NCBI RefSeq assembly: GCF_020181655.1
Contig: NZ_CP084032.1
Coordinates: forward strand, 744,001 to 808,000
Direction: 5' to 3'
Length of the DNA: 64,000 nucleotides
Origin: Pectobacterium colocasium
GTDB lineage: Bacteria; Pseudomonadota; Gammaproteobacteria; Enterobacterales; Enterobacteriaceae
A program made the translations under genes and the position numbers. This document shows, piece by piece, positions 1-9,685 of the stretch. The notes under the pieces are model-generated. The model saw only the letters and a program-made list of their open reading frames with translations. It searched no databases and was not told the origin of the DNA. Every line of letters starts with the position of its first letter. The first letter of the stretch is position 1.

Positions 1-678
1 GAGCAACTGGCACAGGCGATTGTCGGCGTAGCGAACAACGCAGGATGCCGTACCAGCGCATTGCTGACTGACATGAATCAGGTGCTGGCCTCTAGCGCAG
101 GCAACGCGCTGGAAGTGCGGGAAGCCGTGCGTTTCCTGACGGGGGAGAGCCGCAATCCGCGCCTGTATGATGTTACTATGGCGCTCTGTGGCGAGATGCT
201 GTTGGCGGGCGGGCTGGCAAGCTCGGCGGACGACGCGCAATCACGCTTACAGGCCGTGTTGGATAACGGCAAAGCTGCCGACGTCTTTGGCCGCATGGTT
301 GCCGCACAGCGTGGCCCTGGCGATTTTGTCGAACACTACGATCGCTACCTGCCAGTGGCGACATTAAGTAAGCCGGTGTTCGCGATGCGTGAAGGCATCG
401 TGACCGCGATGGACACGCGCGCGCTGGGCATGGCCGTCGTCTCGCTGGGTGGCGGACGCCGTCAGGCTACCGATACGATCGATTACAGCGTCGGTCTGGA
501 TAGCATGATCAGCCTGGGTGAGCGCGTTGATGCGCAGCGCCCGCTGGCGGTGATCCATGCCAATACGGAAGCGCAATGGCAGCAGGCGGCAAATGAGGTT
601 CGCGCCGCAATCCAACTGGGCGACACTGCGCCAGAAAAGACCCCAATGGTCTATCGTCGGGTGAGCGCAGAAGCGTGA
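1..678 (+). CDS. deoA: Thymidine phosphorylase, C-terminal part
   Basis: The frame is open from base 1 and ends at 678, so only the last 225 residues are present; the full family is about 440 residues and the start lies outside the window. DeoA cleaves thymidine or deoxyuridine with phosphate to the base and deoxyribose-1-phosphate in the cytoplasm. The part seen includes the pyrimidine nucleoside phosphorylase C-terminal domain with the glycine-rich stretch [17 protein letters not shown] near 450. It lies just upstream of deoB and deoD in the usual deoCABD order, whose products channel the deoxyribose phosphate onward. Identification is firm. Confidence 0.95.
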   Translation, partial: EQLAQAIVGVANNAGCRTSALLTDMNQVLASSAGNALEVREAVRFLTGESRNPRLYDVTMALCGEMLLAGGLASSADDAQSRLQAVLDNGKAADVFGRMVAAQRGPGDFVEHYDRYLPVATLSKPVFAMREGIVTAMDTRALGMAVVSLGGGRRQATDTIDYSVGLDSMISLGERVDAQRPLAVIHANTEAQWQQAANEVRAAIQLGDTAPEKTPMVYRRVSAEA

Positions 679-766
679 TCGCCAGAGTGGGGTAGTGATT
701 GTTTTGAATTGATGTTCCCCTGTCGGTAGATAGGGCGTTAGCGCAGAACTGCGCAGGAGAGAAAGA

Positions 767-1990
767 ATGAAACGTGCATATATTATGGTTCTTGACTCGT
801 TTGGTATCGGCAGCAGTGCGGATGCAGAACGTTTTGGCGATGTAGGGTCGGATACGCTGGGCCATATCGCTCAGGCGTGTGCGGCAGGAACGGCGGATAA
901 AGGGCGCAGCGGCCCGCTGCATTTGCCGAACCTGAGCCGTCTGGGACTGGGTAAAGCCGCTGAGGCCTCAACGGGAACGTTCCCGGCAGGATTGGATGAA
1001 AACGCGGACATCATCGGTGCTTACGCGCACGCCAGTGAAATCTCTTCGGGTAAAGATACGCCGTCGGGCCACTGGGAAATTGCCGGTGTGCCTGTCCTGT
1101 TCGACTGGGGCTATTTTAAAGATGAAGAGAACAGTTTTCCGCAGGCGTTGCTGGATAAATTGGTAGAACGTGCCAATCTGCCGGGTTATCTGGGCAATTG
1201 CCACTCTTCCGGCACGGTGATTCTGGATCAGCTTGCTGAAGAGCACATGAAAACCGGCAAGCCGATTTTCTACACCTCTGCGGATTCCGTGTTCCAGATT
1301 GCCTGCCATGAAGAAACATTCGGTCTGGATAAGCTGTACGAACTGTGTGAAATTGCCCGCGAAGAGCTGACCGAAGGGGGCTACAACATCGGGCGTGTGA
1401 TCGCACGTCCGTTTATCGGCGATAAACCCGGCAACTTCGAACGAACCGGCAATCGTCACGATCTGGCCGTTGAACCGCCAGCGCCGACCATTCTGAAAAA
1501 GATGGTGGAGGAAAAAGGTGGCGAAGTGGTTTCGGTCGGTAAAATTGCGGATATCTACGCGCAGGTCGGCATCACGAAGAAAGTGAAAGCAACCGGCATT
1601 GATGCGCTGTTTGACGCCACGCTGAAAGAGATGGATAGCGCGGGCGACAACACCATCGTATTTACCAATTTTGTTGATTTCGATTCTGCCTACGGCCACC
1701 GTCGCGATATTCCGGGCTATGCTGCCGCATTGGAGCTGTTTGACCGCCGCCTGCCTGAAATGCTGTCCCGCGTGAAAGGCGACGACATCCTGATTCTGAC
1801 GGCCGACCACGGCTGCGACCCAAGCTGGCACGGCACCGATCACACCCGTGAGAACGTCCCGGTGTTGATCTATGGCCCGAACGTGAAGCCGGGCTCATAC
1901 GGCCACCGTGAAACCTTCGCCGATATCGGGCAGACGGTTGCGACCTACTTTGGCCTGTCGCCTATGGACTACGGTAAATCGATACTGTAA
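767..1990 (+). CDS. deoB: Phosphopentomutase
   Basis: DeoB interconverts (deoxy)ribose-1-phosphate and -5-phosphate, feeding nucleoside sugars into central metabolism. The 407-residue product has the length of the E. coli enzyme. Alkaline-phosphatase-superfamily metal motifs are visible: MVLDSFGIG at the N-terminus, [11 protein letters not shown] around residues 95-105 (containing the phosphorylated threonine), [14 protein letters not shown] near residue 305, and [19 protein letters not shown] near residue 345. A GCAGGAGAG ribosome site precedes the ATG. It is 88 bp after deoA and 45 bp before deoD, consistent with one operon. Confidence 0.97.
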   Translation: MKRAYIMVLDSFGIGSSADAERFGDVGSDTLGHIAQACAAGTADKGRSGPLHLPNLSRLGLGKAAEASTGTFPAGLDENADIIGAYAHASEISSGKDTPSGHWEIAGVPVLFDWGYFKDEENSFPQALLDKLVERANLPGYLGNCHSSGTVILDQLAEEHMKTGKPIFYTSADSVFQIACHEETFGLDKLYELCEIAREELTEGGYNIGRVIARPFIGDKPGNFERTGNRHDLAVEPPAPTILKKMVEEKGGEVVSVGKIADIYAQVGITKKVKATGIDALFDATLKEMDSAGDNTIVFTNFVDFDSAYGHRRDIPGYAAALELFDRRLPEMLSRVKGDDILILTADHGCDPSWHGTDHTRENVPVLIYGPNVKPGSYGHRETFADIGQTVATYFGLSPMDYGKSIL

Positions 1991-2035
1991 AACACACCGT
2001 TTTTACGTGAACTTGATTAATTAAGGAATAAACGC

Positions 2036-2755
2036 ATGGCTACGCCACATATTAATGCAGAAATGGGTGATTTCGCGGACGTAGTACTGATGCCGGGCGA
2101 CCCGCTGCGTGCTAAGTACATCGCAGAAACCTTTCTGGAAAATGCCCGCGAAGTGAACAACGTGCGTGGCATGTTAGGGTTCACCGGAACCTACAAGGGC
2201 CGTAAAATTTCGGTCATGGGCCACGGTATGGGCATCCCATCCTGCTCCATTTATGCGAAAGAGCTGATCACCGAGTTCGGCGTGAAGAAGATCATTCGCG
2301 TGGGTTCCTGCGGCGCGGTGCGTGAAGATGTGCAACTGCGTGACGTGGTGATCGGTATGGGCGCCTGCACGGATTCCAAAGTGAACCGTATGCGCTTCAA
2401 AGATCACGACTACGCGGCGATTGCCGATTTCGACATGGTGCGCCATGCTGTTGATGCTGCCAAAGCGCGTGAGGTTTCTGTCCGCGTAGGTAACCTCTTC
2501 TCCGCTGATTTGTTCTACACGCCAGACCCGCAGATGTTCGACGTGATGGAAAAATACGGCATCCTGGGTGTGGAAATGGAAGCGGCCGGTATCTACGGCG
2601 TTGCGGCAGAGTTCGGTGCGAAAGCGCTGGCCATCTGCACCGTTTCTGACCACATTCGTACTGGTGCGCAGACCACGTCAGAAGAGCGTCAAAACACGTT
2701 CAACGAGATGATCGAAATCGCGCTGGAATCCGTTCTGTTGGGCGATAACGAGTAA
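2036..2755 (+). CDS. deoD: Purine nucleoside phosphorylase (DeoD type)
   Basis: This enzyme phosphorolyses purine (deoxy)nucleosides to the free base and (deoxy)ribose-1-phosphate. The product is 239 residues, the standard length of the hexameric DeoD family. Visible motifs are [13 protein letters not shown] at the N-terminus (phosphate binding), VGSCGAV near residue 90, [13 protein letters not shown] near residue 180 (ribose and base pocket) and CTVSDH near residue 200 (catalytic aspartate). AAGGAATAAACGC gives the ribosome site. It is the last gene of the deo operon; a hairpin followed by T residues comes 14 bp after the stop codon. Confidence 0.97.
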   Translation: MATPHINAEMGDFADVVLMPGDPLRAKYIAETFLENAREVNNVRGMLGFTGTYKGRKISVMGHGMGIPSCSIYAKELITEFGVKKIIRVGSCGAVREDVQLRDVVIGMGACTDSKVNRMRFKDHDYAAIADFDMVRHAVDAAKAREVSVRVGNLFSADLFYTPDPQMFDVMEKYGILGVEMEAAGIYGVAAEFGAKALAICTVSDHIRTGAQTTSEERQNTFNEMIEIALESVLLGDNE

Positions 2756-2768
2756 TATCATACTCCCT

Positions 2769-2798
2769 AGCCCGGACATTCGCTCCGGGCTGTATTTT
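2769..2798 (+). terminator. Rho-independent terminator of the deo operon
   Basis: AGCCCGGA (2769-2776) pairs with TCCGGGCT (2784-2791) around a 7-base loop and is followed by TGTATTTTT. It sits directly after deoD and before a convergent gene. Confidence 0.88.
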
Positions 2799-2839
2799 TC
2801 CTGCTATTCCCTCACACCGTTTCCTTTAAATGCCTCCTT

Positions 2840-4588
2840 TCAACCCTTTCCGTAAGACACCTGTGATAGATCCGCCTCTGGCACCGTAACAGAAGGATCG
2901 TCTGCACGGTTCTCTGTGTGTGTTTCCTTCTCTGGTTCGAGTGGCGTTAACCGGATCTGATGTGTGAAACAGGCCAATACCGCAGGCTGATGGCTGACGG
3001 CCAGCACGATCGTGTGTGGCAGCGCAGTCCTGATGTGTGCTAGCAACTGAAGCGCCGCCGCGTCATCGAGCTGGCTGGTGGCTTCATCCAGACAAAGCAG
3101 CGTTGGGCGCAGCAGCAACGCACGCGCGAGTGATAGGCGCTGTTGCTCGCCCCCCGATAGCTCCCGACTCCAGTTCGCCTTGTCGTCCAGACGAGGAATC
3201 AGCGCGGTCAGCCCGGTTTGTTCCAGCACGGCGATCGCCTGCGCAGTATCCGCTAACTGTGCCTGCGGGTAACACAGCACCTGACGTAGCGTGTCCTGCG
3301 GTAAATAAGCTTTTTGCGGTAAAAATAGCACTCGGCCAGTAGGGAAATGCCAGTCACCTTGTGAAACCGGCCACAACCCCGCCAGCGCACGCAGAAGCGT
3401 GGTTTTCCCCGTGCCGCTGGCTGCGTTAAGCGTCGCCCATTCGCCAGCCTGAAGCCTGAGCGTCAGCGGGGCGAAATACGGCGAACCATTAGGGCGCGGT
3501 ACGGATAGCGCGTTGATGTGGAGAGCATGGCCTTCATGATGTGGCGCCTCTGGTACAGGCAATTGCTGTAAGCGGTGCTGGAATTCCCACAGTCGCTCAA
3601 TCGTGGAAGACCACTGAACCAGTTGGCGATAGGCATCAATAAACCAGCCAAAAGCATCCAACACGTAGCCGAAGGCCGATCGCGCCTGCATGATCGCCCC
3701 GAGGCTAACCTGACGAGCGAGAAACAGCGGTAGGGTAGCGAAAACCGGGATAATCAGGCTGAAGCGGAAATAGCTGGTCGTAAAGCTTTCCAGCCGGAAT
3801 TCCCGCGCCATTAGGCGCTGCCAGTTTTGCACAATAGGCAGAAAATGTTGCCGCATTCGCTGTTGCTCTGCGTCGCTTCCCTGGTAAAACGCGATTTGCT
3901 CGCTGTTATCCCGAACTCGCAGCAGCGTGGCGCGATAGTCGGCTTCTGCCCGCTGACGTTCAATATTTAGCTTGTGCAGGCGATGCCCCAGCAGGTGCGT
4001 CACCATGCTGGCTACTGCGGCGTAAACCAGCGCGATCCACACCAGATAGCCGTGTACCGTGATGGTATAGCCGACTAGCGTGAAGGTATGGACGCCGGAA
4101 AGCTGCCAGAGAATGGCGATGAAAGAGAAAAAACGGGCGGTATTTTTCAGCAGCGAAAGCAGGAGTTCGAGACTCTGTTCGATCAGCAGGCGAATATCCT
4201 CCGCGATGCGCTGATCGGGGTTATCCAGCCCTGCACTGAGCCGATAGTGGGCGTGATTGCGCAGCCAGTTCTGTTCATACTGGTGGGTCATGGTATCGCG
4301 CCAGCGGATAATTAGCTGTTTCTTGAGCCAGTTGCCGCAGATGATCACCAGCACGAACAGCAGCGTGTAGGCCAGATAGCGCACGGCCATATCGTAGATT
4401 GAGGCATGCTGAAAATAGTCGGCCAATGCGTCGTAAAAATCCCGACTCCAGTTGTTGTACTGCACGCTGATCCACACGACGGAGAGCGTCAGGCTCATAA
4501 TCAGCAGCAGTAACAGCCAGAGCAAGGTGGCACGCGTGGTCAGCCAGAAAGGCGCAACCAGCGTATAAAAGCGTTTAAGCGTTTGCAT
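2840..4588 (-). CDS. ABC transporter, fused permease/ATPase (YddA/SbmA-BacA-like)
   Basis: A 582-residue half-transporter with an N-terminal membrane domain (several hydrophobic helices between residues about 15 and 310) and a C-terminal ATPase. The ATPase has Walker A AASGTGKTT (about residue 395), the ABC signature LSGGEQQRLSLARA (about 480) and Walker B LLCLDEATSQLD (about 500). The membrane domain resembles the ABC_membrane_2 type found in YddA and SbmA/BacA, which act as exporters or peptide transporters. It is the last gene of a minus-strand group with a TonB-dependent siderophore receptor, so it may handle the siderophore or a product of its uptake. The substrate cannot be read from the sequence. 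Confidence 0.82.
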   Translation of the reverse strand: MQTLKRFYTLVAPFWLTTRATLLWLLLLLIMSLTLSVVWISVQYNNWSRDFYDALADYFQHASIYDMAVRYLAYTLLFVLVIICGNWLKKQLIIRWRDTMTHQYEQNWLRNHAHYRLSAGLDNPDQRIAEDIRLLIEQSLELLLSLLKNTARFFSFIAILWQLSGVHTFTLVGYTITVHGYLVWIALVYAAVASMVTHLLGHRLHKLNIERQRAEADYRATLLRVRDNSEQIAFYQGSDAEQQRMRQHFLPIVQNWQRLMAREFRLESFTTSYFRFSLIIPVFATLPLFLARQVSLGAIMQARSAFGYVLDAFGWFIDAYRQLVQWSSTIERLWEFQHRLQQLPVPEAPHHEGHALHINALSVPRPNGSPYFAPLTLRLQAGEWATLNAASGTGKTTLLRALAGLWPVSQGDWHFPTGRVLFLPQKAYLPQDTLRQVLCYPQAQLADTAQAIAVLEQTGLTALIPRLDDKANWSRELSGGEQQRLSLARALLLRPTLLCLDEATSQLDDAAALQLLAHIRTALPHTIVLAVSHQPAVLACFTHQIRLTPLEPEKETHTENRADDPSVTVPEADLSQVSYGKG

Positions 4589-4636
4589 AATGGATTGAGC
4601 GATGGCCTGCCAGCCGAGGCTGGCAGGCGCAGGCGC

Positions 4637-7132
4637 TTAGAAATTCCACTTCGCGGTCAGCATGAAATTACGTGGGTCGCCGTAATAGTTATTGCCGCTA
4701 CGATGGCGGTTGTTCAGGTTCAGGAAGTAGGTTTTATCCGTCAGGTTATTGCCTACCAGATTGAAACTCAGGTTTTTGCTGTACTGATAGCGGACATTGG
4801 CGTTAAACAGCGTATAGCCGCCCTGAGACAGGCCAAACACTCGGTTTGGATAGGTTTGCGTACCCGTTTGGGCAGTCATGCCTGCACCCATCGTCCATTG
4901 ATTCAGCTCACCCGGCAGAGTGTATGAGGTGTACAGCTTGAACATATGCTTCGGCGTGCGCGGGCTGAACTGTGCCGCTTTCTCACTCTCTGATGCTTCC
5001 AAATATTTACTGTTAGTCAGGGTATAGCCCGTCTGAATCTGCCAGCCTTCAACCAGTTTCCCCGTGACATCCAGTTCCACCCCTTGGCTACGTACTTTGC
5101 CTTCAGCACGGGAACAACCGCTATCAGGATCTCGGCAAACGGAACTGTCTGCTTCGGCGAGTGCACGGTTGGACTGAATAATGCGAAACAGTGCCAGTGA
5201 AGCATTCAGATCGCCGTCAAAAAACGCCCCCTTAACGCCGGTTTCATAGTTGGTGCCGGTAACGGCGGGCAATAGCTTATCGTCCTTATCGCGTGCACTC
5301 TGCGGTTTATAGATTTCAGCATAGCTGGCATACAAGGTGTAATTGTCGGCAAAATTCCATAGCAGGCCGCTGTAAGGGACAAATTTATCGCGAACGTGCA
5401 GGCTGCTGTATTCCTTGTCGTTGGTGTTGCGATGGTTATCGTAATAGTAGTCGTAGCTATAAGCACTGTAGCGGCCGCCGAGGATCAGTTTCCAGTCATC
5501 GGCCAGTTCCCAGCGAGTGGTGGTAAATAGCCCACGCTGATAAATATTATATTGCTCTCTGTAGCGGGAACTGTAGAGGCTAAGGTTAGACCAATCGGGC
5601 TCTGCGACTGAGTTGGGATTCCAATTATAGATATTGGCACTGCTCATGTTAGCAATACGGCCAATCGCGTTGTCGAAGTTCTCTTTCTGATAGTCACCGC
5701 CGAACACCAACTCATGGCTACGCCCCAATAGCTCAAACGGACCACTCGCACTGAGGTTATAACCCCATTGGTCGCTCTTGTTGTCATAGCGCAATGCGTT
5801 GTTTAACCTACTGACTCCTGTTTGAGGATCAACGCCTGCTGTTCCATTCATGATACCGATATAACGTTCTTTGGACGTACCATGCGTATAGTTAAGTGCG
5901 CTCTTGATAGCCCAGTTGTTGTCAAAGTTATGCTCGAATTCAGCGAATGGGTTGATCTTTTCGAAGTTAATTCGGTTCCAACTGGCACCCAGAAAGGTTG
6001 AGCGAGGTAGATTTAAATTACGTTTATCCGTGCCAAAAGGGACACCATACAGATCGGGTACGACATCGGTTTTTTGCCAATTAATCCCTGTAGTGAAAGT
6101 CGTATTGGGAGTGATATCCCATGCTAGTGTGCCGAATAGCACTTTGCGCTCACTGCCTACGTAATCGGTGAAGCTTTGTTTATCCTGATAAACGCTAACC
6201 AGACGACCGCGTACGCTGGCATCCTCATTGAGTGGGCCTGAAACGTCTATTTCATTACGGTAATTATCCCAACTTCCGACGCTGGCACTGACAGATGCCT
6301 GAAAATCATAGGTGGGTTTTTTACGTACCAGATTGACGGTACCTCCGGGTTCCCCGCTGCCCTGTGTTAGGCCTGAAGCGCCGCGCAGAACTTCGATGCG
6401 ATCGTAAATCGCCAGATCGGGTGATTCACTGGTCGATTGAGAGGCGTTCATTACGCTATTTTGCGACGATTGGTTGACGCCATTTTCTTTGATATTGTCC
6501 ATCGTGAAGGCACGCGATTCGTATTTCACCTGAAAACTATTCTGGTTGACTACGTTAATGCCGGTGGTTTGCTTCATGGCCTCATCCAGTGAGGTCATAT
6601 TCTGATCGTCCATACGCTGGCGCGTCACAACGCTCACCGACTGCGGCGTTTCTCGCGGTGACAGATTCAGCTGTGTCGCGGTGTTCATGCTGCGCGTGGT
6701 GTAGGACTGAGTGCCTTCTGTCACACCGTTGCGATTGACGCCCGCCACGACCAGCATTTCATCGCCCTGCGGTATTCTCTGTAAGCGCCAGACGCCGTTA
6801 GGCTGTGGAATCACCTGAAGCCCGCTTCCTGTTAGCAGTGCCGAAAATCCGCCATCGACGCTGTAATTCCCTTGCAGGGACGGCCCGGTTTTTCCTGTCG
6901 CCAATTGTGCATCGCCGACCAGATAAACGCCTGACTGCGCGGCAAACTGGTTTAGCTGCTGGTTAAGTGGTCCGGCAGGAATCGCGTAGGTTTTCGTTGT
7001 CGCGGCGGGTGCCGTTTCCGCTGCGATTGCGGTGGAATGTGCGAGCAGCGATGTGCCGCACAGCAGCAGATGAACGGCGATTGCCAGTTTGGAAGGTGTG
7101 CGCTGTGTAGAGAAAAATGGAATCAATGCCAT
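4637..7132 (-). CDS. TonB-dependent siderophore receptor with signalling (STN) domain
   Basis: An 831-residue outer-membrane receptor for iron uptake. It has a signal peptide ending near AHSTAIAA (residue about 38). A secretin/TonB short N-terminal domain follows (about 45-125), typical of receptors that signal to a FecR/FecI pair. Next come a TonB-box-like EMLVVAG near residue 130, a plug domain (about 140-270, including RGASGLTQGSGEPGGTVNLVRKKP), and a beta-barrel ending in an aromatic residue (KWNF). It resembles FpvA/FhuE/FoxA-type receptors; the ligand is unknown. The fecR-like and fecI-like genes immediately upstream fit transmembrane regulation by the cognate siderophore. Confidence 0.93.
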   Translation of the reverse strand: MALIPFFSTQRTPSKLAIAVHLLLCGTSLLAHSTAIAAETAPAATTKTYAIPAGPLNQQLNQFAAQSGVYLVGDAQLATGKTGPSLQGNYSVDGGFSALLTGSGLQVIPQPNGVWRLQRIPQGDEMLVVAGVNRNGVTEGTQSYTTRSMNTATQLNLSPRETPQSVSVVTRQRMDDQNMTSLDEAMKQTTGINVVNQNSFQVKYESRAFTMDNIKENGVNQSSQNSVMNASQSTSESPDLAIYDRIEVLRGASGLTQGSGEPGGTVNLVRKKPTYDFQASVSASVGSWDNYRNEIDVSGPLNEDASVRGRLVSVYQDKQSFTDYVGSERKVLFGTLAWDITPNTTFTTGINWQKTDVVPDLYGVPFGTDKRNLNLPRSTFLGASWNRINFEKINPFAEFEHNFDNNWAIKSALNYTHGTSKERYIGIMNGTAGVDPQTGVSRLNNALRYDNKSDQWGYNLSASGPFELLGRSHELVFGGDYQKENFDNAIGRIANMSSANIYNWNPNSVAEPDWSNLSLYSSRYREQYNIYQRGLFTTTRWELADDWKLILGGRYSAYSYDYYYDNHRNTNDKEYSSLHVRDKFVPYSGLLWNFADNYTLYASYAEIYKPQSARDKDDKLLPAVTGTNYETGVKGAFFDGDLNASLALFRIIQSNRALAEADSSVCRDPDSGCSRAEGKVRSQGVELDVTGKLVEGWQIQTGYTLTNSKYLEASESEKAAQFSPRTPKHMFKLYTSYTLPGELNQWTMGAGMTAQTGTQTYPNRVFGLSQGGYTLFNANVRYQYSKNLSFNLVGNNLTDKTYFLNLNNRHRSGNNYYGDPRNFMLTAKWNF

Positions 7133-7252
7133 GAAAATTCGCCTTCTGACCCAGAGTAAAAATTGGTGGTTTTACTGTGAATCGAACGACATCGGAGAAA
7201 GGGGAACTCAAAAGAGAAAATTTTTTGGCTGTATCCGAAAAAGACGGGGGTA

Positions 7253-8230
7253 TCAGCGTGGTTCGACTGTCACCCACCATGGAAAACGCTGATGGATACG
7301 AACCGGGAAAGCCTGCGCCAGCATGTTCAGCGCCATGTCGGTATCGGTTAAGGGGAAGGTGCCCATCACGCGCAAATCAGCGATGGCAGGCTGGCACGCC
7401 AGATAGCCGTGGCGATAACGAGACAACTGCGCCACGACCTCTCCTAGCGGCATGTTGTCCGCCTGTAGTACGCCGTGCGACCAGTCGGCATCGTTCTGCT
7501 GATTGGGCACGATGTCACCCTGACCGTCGGCGTTAAAGCGCAGGTGATAGCCCGCGTTGACCCGACGTGCGGCGGAGGCATATCTGGCGCTGGCGTCGAC
7601 TGCGTGTTGGTACACGGTTAGCGTGGTGGTGTCTGATGCCTGTGCGACGCTGAAACGCGTGCCCAGCGCCTGCAAGCGCCCTTGTGCGGTCGTGACAAAG
7701 AAAGGGCGTGCATCGGCAGCAGTATCAATCAGAATGTCCCCCGCCAGCAGGGCGATTTCCCGACGCTGATCGCTGTAGCGGATATCAATCGCGCTGGCGG
7801 TATTCAGCCACAGCCGGGTGTTGTCCGGTAAGGTCAGTGATTTGATTTCTCCTACCGCGCTGTGATGATCGGCTGTCATCGCCAGCAGTGAGCTTTTTAG
7901 CGGCGTGTGACGGTAAGTCAGCCAGGACAGCAGTGAACCCGTGCTGAGTAGGGCGGCGAGTTTGAGCGCACGGCGGCGCGTCATCGGCGCAGGCTGGTGC
8001 AACAGCGTATTCAGCGCAGGCTGTTGACCGTCACCACGTAGCGGCTGGAAGCGTTGGCTGACCGTGAGCACGTATTCCCAGGCATGGCGGTGTTCCTCGC
8101 TTTCGTCCATCCAGCGCTGCCAGTGGTGGTAGTGTTCATCGTCAGGTTCCCGATCGCACAGTTGAGCGTACCACTGCGAGGCCTGCTGCAAGGCAATAAA
8201 GCTGGGTTTGTTCCGGCTGGGGTTATTCAT
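7253..8230 (-). CDS. FecR-family anti-sigma/sigma regulator
   Basis: A 325-residue inner-membrane regulator that would relay the receptor signal to the FecI-type sigma factor. The N-terminal cytoplasmic part has the DUF4880-type helical domain (QASQWYAQL through HRHAWEYV, residues about 13-65). One membrane segment follows at about 85-105, then a periplasmic FecR domain starting at GEIKSLTLPDNTRLWLN (about 128). The start codon overlaps the sigma gene by 4 bp, indicating translational coupling. The receptor starts 120 bp downstream. No second transmembrane segment is seen, as expected for the family. Confidence 0.92.
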   Translation of the reverse strand: MNNPSRNKPSFIALQQASQWYAQLCDREPDDEHYHHWQRWMDESEEHRHAWEYVLTVSQRFQPLRGDGQQPALNTLLHQPAPMTRRRALKLAALLSTGSLLSWLTYRHTPLKSSLLAMTADHHSAVGEIKSLTLPDNTRLWLNTASAIDIRYSDQRREIALLAGDILIDTAADARPFFVTTAQGRLQALGTRFSVAQASDTTTLTVYQHAVDASARYASAARRVNAGYHLRFNADGQGDIVPNQQNDADWSHGVLQADNMPLGEVVAQLSRYRHGYLACQPAIADLRVMGTFPLTDTDMALNMLAQAFPVRIHQRFPWWVTVEPR

Positions 8231-8769
8231 GAATGCGCAGCCTGACCGTCCGCGTCTATTTCTGCCTCCAGCAGCACACAGTGCAACATGGCCTGCGCCA
8301 TGTATTTTTTCACCATGCGTTCGGAAACGCCCAGCGCCTCGGCAATCTCCCGATAGGGTAATCCCTGTACCTGCGCCATGATGAACGCGGCGCGCACCTT
8401 CTCGGGCAGTGCGCGCAGCATGGCATCGACCTGATACAGCGTTTCGAGAATGATATTGCTGTCTTCCGCTGACAGCGCAACCGGCTCCGGCTGTTCGGCG
8501 AGTGAGGCGAGCCAGACACGCTCAATTTCCCGTTTGCGCCAGAGATCGACACACATGCCTTGTGCCATCACGCTCAGATAAGCTCGTGCCCCTGCGTGGC
8601 TGTCGAACTGGCGTGGCTTCAATAAGAGTCGTACAAAGACATCCTGCGCCAGATCGGCCGCATCGCACAGATTTCCCAACCGTTTACGCAATAGCCCCTG
8701 CAACCAGCCATGATGCTGACAATAAAGCTGATGCATATCTGCTGAGGTATCAATATTGGCTGATGACAT
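8227..8769 (-). CDS. FecI-type ECF sigma factor
   Basis: A 180-residue extracytoplasmic-function sigma-70 factor. Region 2 is visible at residues about 10-75 (LCDAADLAQDVFVRLL) and region 4 at about 110-165 (LPEKVRAAFIMAQVQGLPYREIAEALGVSERMVKKYM), a helix-turn-helix for the -35 element. It would direct RNA polymerase to the receptor promoter when the receptor is loaded with ferric siderophore. It is first in the fecI-fecR-receptor-ABC group. A Fur-like box lies about 55 bp upstream, so iron probably represses it. Confidence 0.93.
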   Translation of the reverse strand: MSSANIDTSADMHQLYCQHHGWLQGLLRKRLGNLCDAADLAQDVFVRLLLKPRQFDSHAGARAYLSVMAQGMCVDLWRKREIERVWLASLAEQPEPVALSAEDSNIILETLYQVDAMLRALPEKVRAAFIMAQVQGLPYREIAEALGVSERMVKKYMAQAMLHCVLLEAEIDADGQAAHS

Positions 8770-8822
8770 GTCTGGTGCCTGAAATGAAGCGATAGGAGGT
8801 CAAATTTCAGGCGCATCTTAGT

Positions 8823-8841
8823 TGAGAATGATTTTTATTTC
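8823..8841. promoter_or_regulatory. Putative Fur box upstream of the FecI-type sigma gene
   Basis: Read on the minus strand, GAAATAAAAATCATTCTCA matches 13 of 19 positions of the Fur consensus, with the half ending AATCATT best conserved. It lies 54-72 bp upstream of the sigma-factor start, as expected for an iron-repressed ECF sigma gene. The match is moderate. Confidence 0.6.
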
Positions 8842-9003
8842 AATGCTAAGGAAAATGTGGGTACTGATGGAGAGAGGCAAGGACGTGTAAGAAACGTGTG
8901 GGTAGCAAAGCGGAAATGCGTCACATTCGGTAGCGATGTCGGTCGTGATGCGACTCAACGATATCGTAAAAGGCTGGCCTCAACGTCAGGCCAGCCGACA
9001 ACG

Positions 9004-9483
9004 TTACTTAATCGCCTGAGCAGGAACCTGCGCGGCGCTGTTAAAGCTGATCTCGTTGACAGCACTCCACTTGTTCACATCGGTGCCAAACGTATCCAAT
9101 TTGAAGAATTTGGCTTTAACGGCTGGAAAGGTGAATTTTTCACCGTCTTTGGCATTGCTGGAGGTGACCAGATTGTCAGCCAGCTTTTTCCAGGTTTTAC
9201 CGTCGGTAGAGTAGGAGACGGAGAACTTCAGTTTACGCTCGTCCGCTTTGAAAGGAACAAGGACAAAGTTCTCAACCGATTGTTCTTTATCCAGTTCTAA
9301 CTGAACCCAACTCTCACCGTTTGCCGCCCAGCGTGTTTTTACGTCGCCATCGGCAATATTGGCAGGCTTGTGGCCTTTGTCTGAATCATAAGAGGAGGCG
9401 GTTACCGCCGTTACTTGTACCGCATAAGCGGAAAGAGAGAATAAGCCGCACAGGAGCGTCGTAGCCAGAGTGTATTTTTTCAT
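9004..9483 (-). CDS. Secreted discoidin (F5/8 type C) domain protein
   Basis: A 159-residue exported protein. The ATG at 9483 is chosen because GAGGA lies 7 bases upstream and a signal peptide (MKKYTLATTLLCGLFSLSAYA) follows at once; an upstream extension to 9549 is unlikely. After cleavage almost the whole chain is one F5/8 type C/CBM32-like beta-sandwich: SSYDSDKGHKPANIADGDVKTRW near the N-terminus, WVQLELDKEQSVENFVL, YSTDGKTWKKL, and FFKLDTFGTDVNKWSAVNEISF at the end. Such domains bind sugars or lipids. There is no attached enzyme, so it is a stand-alone periplasmic or secreted binding module of unknown ligand. It is transcribed alone. Confidence 0.82.
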   Translation of the reverse strand: MKKYTLATTLLCGLFSLSAYAVQVTAVTASSYDSDKGHKPANIADGDVKTRWAANGESWVQLELDKEQSVENFVLVPFKADERKLKFSVSYSTDGKTWKKLADNLVTSSNAKDGEKFTFPAVKAKFFKLDTFGTDVNKWSAVNEISFNSAAQVPAQAIK

Positions 9484-9644
9484 ATTATTCCTCGTAGATA
9501 ACGGATAAACCATGCCATGCCTGCAAACCAGAAACATGAAATGGAACATGATTGTAATAAAAAAGAAACAAAGGTTTACTTACGAGGATCACGTTGTAGG
9601 GATCTTTCTGTCGAAAAAAACGCAGGGCGAGATGGGGCGCACAT

Positions 9645-9674
9645 TACGGCACTCGCCAAGCGGCGAATGCCGTA
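9645..9674. other. Strong hairpin downstream of rimI
   Basis: TACGGCACTCGCC (9645-9657) pairs with GGCGAATGCCGTA (9662-9674) with one mismatch around the 4-base loop AAGC. It lies 12 bp after the rimI stop on the minus strand. No T-run follows on either strand, so it looks more like an mRNA 3'-protecting hairpin or a REP-like palindrome than a classical terminator. Confidence 0.6.
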
Positions 9675-9685
9675 GGCGAAAATTG

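Noticed and set aside
968..1843. Long minus-strand open frame opposite deoB
   Set aside because: It is the mirror of a GC-rich conserved gene; no ribosome site, no recognisable domain, and deoB is certain.
9484..9600. KdgR box upstream of the discoidin gene
   Set aside because: GAAATGGAACATGATT has some resemblance but fails the symmetric consensus.
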